Source: Sympetrum striolatum (taxonomy: Eukaryota; Arthropoda; Insecta; Odonata; Libellulidae). Taken from it: a DNA stretch of 64,000 nt. This document shows, piece after piece, positions 36,660 through 48,486 of this stretch (positions are counted from its first letter, which is position 1; every line of letters begins with the position of its first letter). The stretch covers positions 68,005,454 through 68,069,453 of the forward strand of contig OX388345.1 in assembly GCA_947579665.1 (NCBI GenBank), read 5' to 3'. The position numbers and the translations under genes are program-made. Under the pieces are notes generated by a model. That model was not told the DNA's origin. It did not search any database and saw only the letters and a program-made list of their open reading frames with translations.

Positions 36660-36805
36660 CCAGGACAGATAGTTACTTTTGGTCTTTTTTCCCGCGCATT
36701 ATTAGAGAAGCCAATATCTATCCAGATTATATAGGGGTGCCAATGTTTTAAACCCCCTGCCACGCGCCACTGACGGATCGCAGGGTTTAAATGTAAATGT
36801 AAGGT
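36660..36805 (+). pseudogene. LINE ORF2 terminus and tail relic
   Basis: From about 36656 the plus strand encodes ARTDSYFWSFFPRIIREAN and stops about 40 bases later. This is the LINE C-terminal signature (RT.RY..SFFPR.IREWN). The tail ACCCCCTGCCACGCGCCA and GTTTAAATGTAAATGTAAGG follow, as at 26060 and 45995. Only the very 3' end of the element is present. Confidence 0.65.
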
Positions 36806-38928
36806 AACTAAAATATATATTTTGCTCCATTCTATAAGAACAGGAGAGTAGAAATTATCCCGTTCATCACGATTTGATTTATTTTATGTATAAATGAAGG
36901 AATAGAAAAACTTAAAAGCTTAAATGAGTTAACTAGATAGTAAATATGAATTATTATATACGTGAATGCAGTATGAATATATTATATTATAATAAAGCGA
37001 TACAGGAACAAGATAGACGGATTTAGTCATGACTTTGTTGTGAATGAACGCGTGCTGAAAGAAAGGTTGCTTGATCTGGAAGATACCAGACATTGTATAG
37101 TACACACATACATTTGGAAAGTATGTATGAAAAAGTAATCACAGAATAAAAACAGAACAAAAATAGTTGACTGAGAGTAAAGAGAGGTAATTAAGCGATT
37201 ACAGGGGACCAAACATCATGCAGAATTGCAGCAAACTAGTCCTCGGAATAATTAATAATAATGATGTAGCGCATAACAATTCCAGGAACTGCTTGAATAG
37301 GATAAGAATATTGAATGAAAATAAGCAATGTATATTTTGTGACGATTTGCAAATTCTCCCATGAATTAGCTACCAAAGTAATGAAATGATTTCCATTGGC
37401 AGAGCTGAAAATGAAATACACATCTGTCGTATGCATTTTACATCACCTAGGAAATTCATCCGGTTGTTACACAACGGTTATCTACATATTCTCTCATCGC
37501 GATAGAAATTAATTTAATAATATTTAATTATTCTAAATACTTTCCGTACTTTAAATATATTTCTAAGGTAATATAGTATTTATATGCTTTCAACTGCACT
37601 AAGCTCCACTTCTGCAATTAATTATCTTAAACATTTATTCCATTTTAGCAATTGATTGTATTGATTGTCCAGGTTAAATGTATAAAAATACAAAATGCAA
37701 TGACTTGAGAAGTAATTGAGATATTTATAAGCGAGTAGCTTTAAAAAGTGTAGGAACTCAAAATAATTTTTTGCACAGTTGATAAACATCTATATGTGCA
37801 CCATCAGTGGCAGAGAGATATCTAATCTGCATTTTGCTCTCTCCAAGTGTTTGTCAGCATTGCAGGCGTAACATTTGCAATAACTGCAGGAATTCAATGG
37901 CGCAGTTCTAGTAAATCACAAACTTGTGTCTGGCACCTTTTGTTCCTTGATAAACACCCATAGAAAATAATCAAGTAGCCTCATTTATGGATTTATAGGA
38001 GGCCAAGCAATCGATTGACTATCCCTCCTAATCTATAGATCTAGGAACTCATTATCCAAGAAATCCCTTACAATCACTGCATAATTCCATGGTGCGCCAT
38101 CATCAAGCAAAGAATGAAAACATTTAAGTTACCAAACAAAGGAAACCGCTACTAAACATCTCATTTTCTTCTCAAGTCATTACATTTTGTATTATATTTT
38201 GTTCCACCCCGACACCCTGTAATATAAAATGTAATTGCAAACCATCTCATCTAAAAATTAACCATTTAATGAGCAGTTGACTTACTTATTCGAAGTTGAT
38301 ATAGCTCATAAACCACAGTGAAAAAGGTGCTGCATAACCTTACTCCATAATTTTGATATAAACTCTCCAATGTATATGTGCCGCGATCCTCAAAAAATAC
38401 ATCAACTTAAAATAATTTATAGTCAAATGACCCTTCTATATAGGCCCCACAACTAAACAAAATCCAAATTTCAGTCTCACTCCATATTCCAACAACTTTA
38501 TGCTGCAAGGGAGGTACTACCGAATCATAATGACGCTGACCTCATCGGGAAATTTTCTCTTATTAAACGTCACAAATTGTGTTTGTACGTGTATAACATA
38601 TTTTTCGAGCTCATTGCTCTGAATAGAAATACGCGTCCGCATTGATATGTTACTTACAGAAGCAGAAAATACAAAATTAACCGTCTGTATTTACATCCTT
38701 GCATGTGAATTCCACCAAGTCATTCCAAATTGATTCATAACATACCTAAGCAAAGGAAAAAAGACCATGAGCATTCATTTCCATTCGGTCGTGCCTGTGG
38801 AGGAAAGACCAAGTTACCCAAAAGACGTGACATAATATAATATTCTTTACTTAAGTTACAAGTAAATTTGATTAATATAAATCGTTCATTAGTTTGAAAT
38901 AATAACATATATTCTTGCATTAGCTATA
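36806..38928. other. AT-rich non-coding stretch
   Basis: No gene, repeat or signal supported. Small open frames at 37027-37436 and 38735-38920 are not convincing. Confidence 0.5.
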
Positions 38929-39010
38929 GGCCGCGGTAGCTGAGTGGTTAGAATCATAGCTCTTCCCCTACTTCACTGGTTCGAATCACGGATTTTCATA
39001 TATTTCTGAA
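38929..39010 (+). mobile_element. tRNA-like head, probable SINE
   Basis: TAGCTGAGTGGTTA (38937-38950) fits a Pol III A box, and GGTTCGAATCA (38978-38988) fits a B box at the right distance. The flanks do not form an acceptor stem, so this is a tRNA-derived SINE head or tRNA relic, not a functional tRNA. The body downstream (about 39010-39110) has no second copy that I noticed in the window. Confidence 0.55.
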
Positions 39011-39110
39011 TAGGGAATAGTTGTATGTGTTTGCCTGATTTTCACGATAAGGGTTGGTTTCAGAAAGGGGATGCAAGTTTAGAAATCATCGCTGAAACAT
39101 TACCAAACGT

Positions 39111-39727
39111 CAATAATCATTAGTGAAAATTTGAGTAATTGGAATGAGGTTTAGAAGGAAATAAAGTCTTACTGTTGCTATATAATATGTACATCAGATT
39201 CATTTTTATTGGTCAAAATTAACGTTCATTTCAAAATTTATGATTTCGTTGGTCTATTTTCACGGATTATAATACAATGACCGAAACATTTGTTGAGGAA
39301 TAAACATGAAAAATAGAAAAATTATTACAACTAAGGCTTCCCAAAGGGAAAGTATGAAGATGTCCTATTTCGAGGGATTTTTTTGGTAGTATCGCGGGTT
39401 GTTTACACCCAAAATTTGTTGACCCAGGCATTACAGAACGATAGATTACGTTAAACAAATTAAAAATTTCATGAAATTAATAGAGAGAAATACATTCATC
39501 GTTGATAATTACTAATACGTCCTTATATACAATACCTCAGTCTCCGTAGGCGTTTGTTTCTCATTTGTGCCTGAATTGTCGCGAAATTTTAAGCTTTATG
39601 CGGCAGTGGTTATTATTATCCGGTTTTGAAAAATTATTGCATGCGAGATACTATCAGTACAAAACTTTCCCATAAAGAGCAAATTAAATTAGAAAAAAAT
39701 AACTGTAGTTTACGGTAAACCCAAATG
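39111..39727. other. AT-rich non-coding stretch
   Basis: Nothing recognised. Confidence 0.5.
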
Positions 39728-39808
39728 TACACTCCTGGCCAAAATTAACGCAGCACCGGCCGTAAGGATCGCTAGGGAGGTGCTGCGTTAATTTTGGCCA
39801 GGATTGTA
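39728..39808. mobile_element. 77-bp palindromic MITE, Tc1/mariner-like, copy 1
   Basis: CACTCCTGGCCAAAATTAAC opens the element at 39730, and its inverted partner ends GTTAATTTTGGCCAGGATTG at 39806. TA dinucleotides lie at both borders (39728-39729, 39807-39808). Almost the whole element is inverted repeat, with a short asymmetric centre (ACCGGCCGTAAGGATCGCTA). The TA target and the start CACTCCTGGCCAAAA fit the Tc1/mariner group. A second copy at 50575 lies in the opposite orientation. Confidence 0.85.
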
Positions 39809-40332
39809 CATGCTTATATCTTTACGCCAATGAAAAATATGCGAGTTAAACTATATGTAGTAACTCCCCACATCATTTCATTTTCTGATAAAAATCGCCA
39901 GACCCTTATTTCCAACTCCTATTTTCGCTATAAGTGCCACGTTGTTGGAAAGACAATGCTTTGGAATGAGTGACACACAGTAGTTGCCAGAAAACGCACT
40001 GGAATACCACGACAACTCATCTCTATTCCTCGTCGGTTTTAAAACGAAGCTTCATTCAGCACCGCGACTCTGCCAGGGTTCCCCATCTCGTTAGGGAGCC
40101 AAAAGTTCTCTTTCTTCATTTAGCCTCTTTATCTCTTACCGTTAAGGCGTCGACAGCCTATGCACGAGGTGACGAGAGGAAAGCGCAGAAAGAATAAGGA
40201 AGGAAGTGCGGTTAGACATACTGAAAGATCCTCGTTTTCTCAAATTAGATGAGTTGACACGAAGATGGGGAAAACATGAGAACGTGTTATGGGTGAGAAC
40301 GGTGTCAAAGATTTCAAACGGAAATACTGATA
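39809..40332. other. Non-coding stretch before the hAT element
   Basis: Open frames at 39970-40403 show no domain. Nothing supported. Confidence 0.45.
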
Positions 40333-40340
40333 CATCTGGA

Positions 40341-42545
40341 CAGTGGCGCAGCGAGGGGGGGGTTTTAGGGGTTCAAACCCCCCCCAAGAGTAAAGTCCTA
40401 TGACTAGCTTTGTACTTTTATTTCTGCTGAAGAGTACAAAACCCCCCCCTCGCTGAGGGGGGGTTATCACGCAAATCATACAGATACACTGCTTGTCATG
40501 TGTTTGCTTGATAAATTCAGCGAAAGCTTCGCGTACCCGTAAATATGGCTCCGATTTCAGTTAAGGTGATGCTTTCGGTAGCAGAGTAGACATCGATATC
40601 AATGGGGCGCAATGATACGAGCGTTTCTCACACTATGTTCAACGCGTGCACTTCTTAAGCCTATCCTTTAGTTAGATGACTCACGCCATAAGGTAAGATT
40701 CCCATGAGAAAAATTCGAAAGTGCTGATTTGTTTACTCCACGAAAAAATACAAGGGAACATTCGAGAAGTAATTCTAAACTTGCACCCTGAAAACAGAGA
40801 TTAATATTACGTTTGAGAAACAAACAGAATGATAAAACGCTCAGTTAGATCTTTTGTTTGTGACCGTTTCAAGGGTGTAAATTCAAAGATAGGCTCGTGA
40901 GTAGTGCTTTCGAAAAATTCACAACAGTTCGAAGGAGAGTTTAGTTTGAATTTCATTCAGATGGACATCCAAAAATTCCTTTCACAGTCCGCTAACAGCT
41001 CGAGGCCGCTATCGGAAAAAACGTAAGTTAATGGCTAAGTGTTTTTTGTGAAATAACCATTATTAGATGCATAAATTAGTATTTTCTTATTTTAGGGCTG
41101 TTATCAGAGGACACATCTCAAGATGAGTTTAGCGACAATTGAAAAGCTACTTTTTCCTTTATTAAGCATTCTAGACGATTAAAAGTCTGCATACAGTTGA
41201 CTCTTCATTACTCGGGATGATAGAAAATATACTGATCTTTATTTTATGATTGCCTGTTAATTTGATGAATATTTAATACAAATTTTCGCTAACCGAATTT
41301 CCGTTAACATTTGAAAAAGTATTGGAGAAATGAAAGATTTCAGTAAAAATTAATCTGCGATGATATTATTAATAATATACAATTTTCGAAGCAAATCTGT
41401 CAGCTGAAAGGTATTGTGCGCATAAGTTACGCACATATTTATCGGAACTGTGACTTGATGACTTGAATTAAACTTGATAAACTGTTAAAACTGTGAATTA
41501 AATTCTTCAGCTTCCTTTTCAATGCAGCCAATTTTTTCTCTGGTGATAGAATCCCACGAAATGCATGACTTATCCTGTTATCCGTTGGTCATGCAATGCC
41601 CATTCAAAATTTCAATTCATGGAAAATATTTGTTTTCTTTGAACACTCAGTGCGTAAGACTGGGTTTGCATCAGCTCTTTGCTGGTTAAACCACCTATTA
41701 CTTAGTCTAAATAATTGTAAGTTGACGTCTTCATTTTTTTCACCTTGGTATGTGACTTTAATACTGCAAGTTCAATTATAATATCAACTATAATCAAGAG
41801 TCTACTGTATTTTTTAATGGAGCCGAATTTTTAATTTTCGGTATGAGACGCATTCAATGAAATACTTAGCTAATACATAAATAACGAAATCAGGCTTAAT
41901 TGTAAGCCTGGCAGAAAATTTCATCTGATAAAAATGATTTTTTGTTTCTTATACAAACCTTGTGCAATAAGCTGTATACATACTTCATATCATTATTTTT
42001 ATACATTGATGGCGTTTTCTTGACAGGCGATATTTCAATTAAATTCCAAAATCTGCTGATGATATAGTCAAATAACGAAAGATAATGAAATAAGCATGGG
42101 CGCGCCAATGTGGGGGAACAAATGAGTGGATTTTACGTTTTATATCGCTTGCCAAATAACCGTAGCTAGTTTTTTCCTTCCCACGCATTGCAACCTCTAG
42201 GAAGAAAGAACTCTCGAAGACTCGGAAAGTTTATATCTAAATCACTAAAAAGCTTTAGCATAGAAAAAATGAGTTTTTAATAGATATTGGACGTATCCAA
42301 ACCAGAAATCCAAAGAACACACTTGTTAGGTTTCCAATTGTTCGCTTATGTAAACTACTATCTTGCAAAGTGTAATAAGTTGGCCACATAAGCGTTAAAC
42401 TCCTCTAGTTTTGAATGTGTTTAGTTTTTGAAAGAATTGACATATATTGTAGTAAGTAGCGGGTATGAATGTACTAGCCCCTGTAAAGTAGGCATTTTTC
42501 GTTTCCTCAGACCCCCCCCATTGGTAAATCCTGGCTGCGCCACTG
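40341..42545. mobile_element. hAT element, 2205 bp, with 8-bp target duplication
   Basis: CAGTGGCGCAGC at the left end and GCTGCGCCACTG at the right are perfect 12-bp inverted repeats. Both are flanked by the same 8 bp, CATCTGGA (40333-40340 and 42546-42553), the hallmark of hAT insertion. Just inside, G8 (left) and C8 (right) tracts continue the symmetry, and the left 130 bp folds back on itself (GCGAGGGGGGGG at 40351 against CCCCCCCCTCGC at 40442). No intact transposase is present; only a possible first exon remains (40961). Confidence 0.92.
40961..41021 (+). pseudogene. Possible first-exon relic of hAT transposase
   Basis: An ATG opens MDIQKFLSQSANSSRPLSEK, followed directly by GTAAGT (a consensus donor at 41022). 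An acceptor-like TTCTTATTTTAG lies at 41095, and one frame beyond it reads LSEDTSQDEFSDN before a stop. A short N-terminal MDI.KF start is common in hAT-like and zinc-finger transposases. Frames do not join cleanly, so it would be broken. Confidence 0.35.
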
Positions 42546-42553
42546 CATCTGGA

Positions 42554-42684
42554 TAACTATGAATGAGAAGAGAAGAAGTTTGTATTCACACTAGTGTTGA
42601 TAAGTAAATCAGATCTGTCTCCTTTCTCCAGGCTAAGAACATAGGATACTTATTGCAAATTCTGGAATAATGTAAGGAAATAAA
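42554..42684. other. Spacer after the hAT element
   Basis: Nothing recognised. Confidence 0.5.
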
Positions 42685-42760
42685 AATTAAACACGCAGCT
42701 TTAATGAATTAGAGGTTTTAGATCTCCGATAGACGTCTTTGTCGACGCTCCGTACGATTT
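42685..42760 (+). mobile_element. SINE body fragment
   Basis: AACACGCAGCTTTAATGAAT, TAGAGGTTTTAGATCTCC and GACGTCTTTGTCGACG match the SINE body at 22165, 44984 and 50245 with several mismatches. The copy stops after about 75 bp. Confidence 0.6.
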
Positions 42761-44983
42761 TGGAGTGCTTATATTATATGCTATTTGAATGAGGTCCGAT
42801 TAGAGTCCGCAGAGATTGGGAAGAATAAAAAATGTTCCCTACTCAAAACGCAAATAATTACAGAAAGAGAATAAATAGAAAATGGATACTATTGAAAAGT
42901 TTTGAAATGTTTTATGTTATATAGTTATAATATTAATATATATTTTGTTCATATGTTTCACTAAGTCAATCCCTTATCTATTCATTTAATTTAAATCCTT
43001 CAGATTCGTAAAACACTAATTTTCTATGTGCATTAATTTTCATTACTGGTCATGTCATTAAACAGCGACATACCCATATTCAATATTTATCATACCACTG
43101 AACTAATATATTTTACACATAACTAACACAAAATTCAGATAATAAAAATGTAAATCATACATCTGCGTAGAACTCATAGTTGAACTAATACTACTGTATG
43201 CCAGTTCGATTTATATCATCACTAAATGTCATAGCAAGCTCAATTTCAGTGAACAAAACGTTTATAAAAAGATTACCAAAATTAGAGTGAAGACAATCAC
43301 ATCAGATTCTCCGCAAATATTTTCAGCAAATAGAATATTTCAATCTTGATGAAGATAAATAACATAACATAGGGTTAACAATTCCTTAATCAGAGAGAAT
43401 ATAATTGCAGTAATTCACAGATTAACGTTGAAAATTTCATGAAAAACTGAATAAAATATAAAACCAATTTCTTCGAAAAACAAATTATTCGGAAAGAAAT
43501 GAGAGCATTTACCAGGAAGTTTTGAAATGCATTTTATTATTAAAAGCATATTACTAAATGTGTTAAAAAAGTAATGAAAGTGATCAATTTAAAATAATTG
43601 GTCGGATGGGTGATAGAGTGAAAAAAAAGTCAAAATGTAAAAGAAAATATTTCAACTGTCACAAACTCAAATGGAATTCTCCTCCTAAAAAAATACATTC
43701 TGCGAACAGCATTGAAGCTAAATTAAATGGGAATGGAAATATTTCCATTCTAATCATTGTTTACATTACCTCTGAAAGCTAGAGAATTGTGAATAAGCAA
43801 TTGATATTCTCAAATGGATTCATTGTATTCATAAATTGAAATCGTTCGTACATGATGCTAATTTGATAATTGAGCATGCATTACTACCACTGAGCTGCAT
43901 GCAAAGCGTCTAATGAAATTGTGATATCAAGTTCTGCATTAATTTTTAGAAATTAGTCAATATTACATTAGACGAAGTAAAATGGTTATAATTTCAGAAG
44001 ATAAATTTGAGTGCGATGAATTAATATTCGCTACTCAAAATGAGAGAAAAGTAATTTAAAATATATCTCCAAAAGAATCGAGCAAAAATACGAAATATAT
44101 AATTTTCGCAGAATAGCTGTTGTAATATGTTTAAGATAACTATTAATTAAATTCATCTTATTCATCTGAATATCTATTGCAATTTACAGTTTTAACATGA
44201 ATTAGTGTGCTAAAAATCACTACGGCATACGATACATATTCTCATGGTAAGCAAATAATCGATGATCTCTTTCATTATATCACATAATTGTTGCTCAAAC
44301 ATATTCCAAATTTCATAGAAAATAATCCTGTATTTATCTCTTTGAACCTACAAATAGAGGTATGACTAACACATTTCTTCCACAATGGTTTTGCTTTGAC
44401 GTCCACAACATGGATTTTTTTCTAAATTTTCCAGTGAAGTGTAGAACGTTGCAAGCAACACGAAACGTGATTTTCATGTGACCCATAACACGAAAACTTT
44501 TGAGGATATAAGAATAAATTAATCCTGAAAATATAAACAATTAATTCGAAATTACAGGCAGGCCTTCTTCAAAGGCCGGGGCCCGTAAAATAATGCAACT
44601 GATTCAATTATTTTAGCCTATAGTACTATCTCATGTGCCCATCACTTTATGCCAAATGAAATAATAATTATGGTATTCTCATAAATTAGAATAGAGAATA
44701 TCGGAAAAATTATAAACGGAGAATTTTGCATAAAATACAATGGCTCGAGTACTTCGAACGACTTTCAAAGAATACCTTTTAAATTTCAACGCAATGGACT
44801 TTATCATAATCAGGGTAAATTCGTAGGCATATTGTAGTCTCAGTCTAGATTTTTTTCGAATGCTCTAATACTATGATATAGAAATATAATTTTTATAAAG
44901 GTGAAAAAGTAAACTATATTGTTACTATAATATACCATAAGTGTTAGATATTATAAACGTATGTATCACAATAATGTTTCCCG
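42761..44983. other. AT-rich non-coding stretch
   Basis: No gene or repeat supported; open frames such as 44334-44540 have no features. Confidence 0.5.
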
Positions 44984-45290
44984 GATAGTGAAGGGGAGAG
45001 CGCGTTTGTCTTTGGGGTAAGCGATCACGGTTTCGATTCCCAATGGGAGCCCATGTGGGCAAAATACCACAGCTGTCGAAGCAATATCAGTAATGTAAAA
45101 AAAGGAAATTTGGGACACGGCTGTTAAGGAATTATTGGTTTAAAGTCTCCAGTAGCCGTTTTTGTCGGCGTTCCTCTTCTCGTTCCCCGGTATTCCGAGA
45201 AAACCAGACAGGACACCGCACTTTCTGAGAGCACTCAATACGTATTTCGAATGTGATGCCTTCTTTGCATAATCGCTCAAAGATGTTCCA
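44984..45290 (+). mobile_element. Fullest SINE copy: tRNA-like head plus body
   Basis: The head has an A-box-like GGATAGTGAAGGGGAGAGCG (from 44983) and a B-box-like GGTTTCGATTCCC (45029-45041, one extra T). A linker with ACAGCTGTCGAAGCA follows, then the body shared by all copies: GGACACGGCTGTTAAGGAAT, GCCGTTTTTGTCGGCG, CCCCGGTATTCCGAGAAAAC and a TTTCGAATGTGATGCCTTCT stretch. Pol III would transcribe such an element, and a LINE would supply its reverse transcriptase. Length is about 300 bp; no clear 3' repeat or target duplication was found. Confidence 0.7.
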
Positions 45291-45870
45291 ATTGTATTTA
45301 TAAATATTTTTATGGATAACCTTCAACAAATTTTGCTGCTTACGTAAAAATGTACTATATTAAAATATCACAAAATTCACATTTTTCAAAAAAGCTGAAA
45401 GTTTTACGGAAATGGTTTCAAAATTTGGCAAAAACATCTTAAGACGATAAAAATGGAGCCTATGATAAGTTAACGGGAAGATTCTTTACTAACTACTCAC
45501 ATATAATCATAGTTGTTAAATCACTTTAGCAATTATATATAATTAAGCTAACTATAACGATTTGGCAAATATAATATAGAAGTAAAATTTTAAAAATTTA
45601 AAAGGTACTCATAGAATAAAAGAAGGCATGATTAAAATATTACTCGATCCACAGTCTTTTAAATTTTGAAAAAATTATGAATTTTAGCGATACCGATTTA
45701 AAAATTTGGCAATCAATATTTAGGACTAAAATTATGGGCTAGAAGATCCTCGACTAGAAATACATTGATGAATCATTTGAAGACTGAAGACTTCATCAAA
45801 GGAAAAATTTACAAAATAAGTTCAGAGAAATTACGTTCTCAGATGTAACCAATATAACTCGACCTCCCTG
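45291..45870. other. AT-rich non-coding stretch
   Basis: Nothing recognised. Confidence 0.5.
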
Positions 45871-45874
45871 TTAT

Positions 45875-46075
45875 ATAGGCCGTTCGAAAGTTGCGAGGGA
45901 TATGAAGGAAATCGATGCTCGAACGAAACACTTCAAGAAATCATTTTTTTCCGCGAACGATACAAGAAAGCAATCGATTAGGAAAATAGAGTCAAGGTGT
46001 TTGCACCCCCTGCCACACGCCGAAAGGCGACTGGTAGAGACATAATATAGACATAGATATAGACAAAATGGCACG
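45875..46075 (+). pseudogene. LINE ORF2 terminus and tail relic
   Basis: The plus strand reads YIGRSKVARDMKEIDARTKH, FKKSFF, then after a one-base shift PRTIQESNRLGKIESR. This is the same C-terminal signature as at 36660. The tail has TGCACCCCCTGCCACACGCC and an ATAGACATAGATATAGAC repeat end. Only the 3' end of the LINE is present. Confidence 0.7.
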
Positions 46076-46189
46076 CTGGGGTAGTCTAAGAGGTAGCCAA
46101 AGCTTTTCTTAGATTCCGATAGCAATTAAGTTCTACTGAGACAATTATATTGCTCAAAAATCAACAACCATTCGAAGAGCGTACTTATC

Positions 46190-46850
46190 CTTAAAGCGTG
46201 CCATTGAAGAGAAAGCGAGTGAGGCCTTGAGGGCGTACTTGTTATTTTTCATTCGTCTCTCAGAAATTTCCCATGATGCCCCGGAACGAGGCGAACGTTA
46301 TGGGCCGCGAAATTGGTTGTTATTTGGAGCTTCCGTGCGGGGTCGTCGTCATCGTGATTTTTGGACCATTAGAGAAGGAATCTCGTGAAGGATTATTCCT
46401 CCGGGGCACGCGCACGAAATGGTGACCCATGTTTATAAACTGCGGCCTCGCAAAGAAAGATATTTTAATGGGAGTTGGCGAACGGAAGCGGAAAATCGTA
46501 TTCGGTAAAGCAATTCCGATTCGGTTAATTTATATTTTATTGGGGAAGTTTGGATATTAAGTGAGCGCGTGTTTCCCGGAGTCGGGGAAGAGTTTTAACG
46601 TTTTCCGGGGAGTGAGAAGGAGAGTGAACGCTGAGGGAAGACGACGTGCATTCTACTGCCTTTCCCTTCCTTTCCTCTAAAACGCGTTATGGCTGTAATA
46701 TTTCCCTTCGCTGTGACTGCGGGGGGCAATTTGAAGATTTCCGAAGGTGGAGTTGGTTTCAAGTTTAATGCAGGGGAAAGGGAAAACTTTAGTTTAATAC
46801 CAAGTATTCCGTTCCGGTGACACGGAAAAAGAGATAAATTCAAAGAATGA
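46190..46850. promoter_or_regulatory. GC-richer, CpG-containing island
   Basis: No coding frame is convincing on either strand. The left half (46190-46540) combines CpG-rich tracts with AT-rich homeodomain-type sites such as GTTTATAAAC and GGTTAATT. It looks like slowly evolving non-coding DNA, perhaps an enhancer, which is inference only. Confidence 0.3.
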
Positions 46851-48204
46851 ATCTGGATATAAACAAATGTAGGCCTCAAAAACATTCAAAGAGTAATTGC
46901 TCTAAAAAGTACCAAAACCATAAAAGAATATTAAATAATGTTATTGGTATTATAAACTAATAACTAATATTTAATGGTTTCTGGTACTTTTAAGTCGTAC
47001 TTACAATAAATATGGATGTAAAATGATACGATTAAAAGACTAAGACTAAAACAATAAACTCTCATTGAATTTATGTAAAGAAGGTGCAAGTACGTTTACA
47101 TTCACATGATATAACAACGAATTAATTTAAATGCAATTATTCTCTTGGATTAACATTACGATTTCAAAAAAAGCTTTTACGCTGTTTTAAGGCCGAATCA
47201 AACATGATGTGGTTTAGTGATTATATTCATTTATATATGCATTATACATATATTTTTATAACACGTATATATTTGAATTAGTGTGTATTAGAATTCTCCG
47301 CAAAGTTAAAGACGAAGCTCCCAATTAATCTTCATTATTACGCAATTGATAAACTCTTATTTCGTAAATGTTGCGTTTCAGACGAGTTCTTGGATCTTAT
47401 CTGGGACGCATTACAACGCTTTCATTCTCAATAAAATGAATTTATTTTGATGTGTAGCATAGCATCAGGTTGTTATATTACCAGAAGAATCTAACCTGTA
47501 ATCCATCGCTACTCAGCCCTTTGGATTATCATCCACAAAATTTTACTCTGCCTGATATCCTCTTGTGCAACTTAACGAGATTTACATTTTACCTTAAAAT
47601 TGGAAAATGAAAAGGACGCTAATTCAATTTTATGGAAGCATTGACATGTAGAGTGTAAATAATTGATAAAATACATATATATGAAATGAAAAGGAATTCG
47701 AAAAGTTTCCTATAAACCGTAAATAGAAGGTTGAGCTAGTTAACCTTTGCATATTCTCGGAAATAGCGATGATTAAATTTTTCGTTTAAAATAATCGCGA
47801 TAAAAAGAATTGCGCTGGTTTATGGAGCCTCTAATCAATAAATGCCTTTTGACTGTTCCTGATATGTTAGGTGATATGTATTAAAGCTTATTAATACCCT
47901 CACAGTCATAGAGAAAATATCCTTCCTTCCTAAACTATTAAGTTTCATCTTTGGGATTGTCTTTATTTTAATTCTTTTTCATTAACTTAAACTCTTGATA
48001 ACGAAACATTAACATCCTTTTTGGCTTGGTTAAATACATGGGAATTATTGCAAGGAGTTTATCTAATTTAAAAATAAATTCCAAAAGGTTTCTCTAGGCA
48101 TAAAAAGTTCGCTACAGATGTCGTCTGGTACACGATATTATTTTGCGATTCGATCGAAGTTCTATATGAAATGAGGCGAGGTTGAGAAGATGTGGCTTCC
48201 TCAC
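46851..48204. other. AT-rich non-coding stretch
   Basis: Nothing recognised. Confidence 0.5.
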
Positions 48205-48486
48205 CGCAACTTGTCATCAGATTTTATTATCCGCGAGAAGTTAGCACGTGCGTCCATCTTGAAGGCGATGACGTCAGTGGAGAATTCTTGGCACCAGCTG
48301 TCGCGGCCATTAACGTGTGGGAGATCGAGGTTTATGTGGTACTCCTCTAGTTCATAAAGACAAGTGTCAAATAATCCCCCGTTATTGGCTCGAAAGCCAT
48401 ATGATCCGTATCTGACGTTTCTGGCAATATCTTGGAACCCATTTGGGAATGATAATGTTGACATTCTATGGCAAGCGACCAAAACA
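48205..48486 (-). CDS. Candidate host exon, unrecognised protein
   Basis: On the minus strand TTAGTTTTTCCTAAG gives an acceptor and TTGCG then GTGAGG a good donor (48204). The 282 bases between are exactly 94 codons long and open in one frame, entering and leaving in phase 2. They encode VLVACHRMSTLSFPNGFQDI, then RYGSYGFRANNGGLFDTCLY, LDLPHVNGRDSWCQEFSTDV and AFKMDARANFSRII. Codon choice is more GC-rich than the flanks, and an in-frame stop lies just upstream of the acceptor, as expected for an intron. The exit phase fits the exon at 21734-22050. I know no family with this pattern; a secreted or signalling protein cannot be told from this piece. Confidence 0.45.

Noticed and set aside
38929..39010. 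Functional tRNA gene
   Set aside because: A and B boxes are present but no acceptor stem forms, so a SINE head is more likely.
48181..48204. LINE tail next to the 48.2-kb exon
   Set aside because: GGCGAGGTTGAGA resembles the LINE tail landmark, but the rest of the tail is absent; about 12 bases can match by chance.
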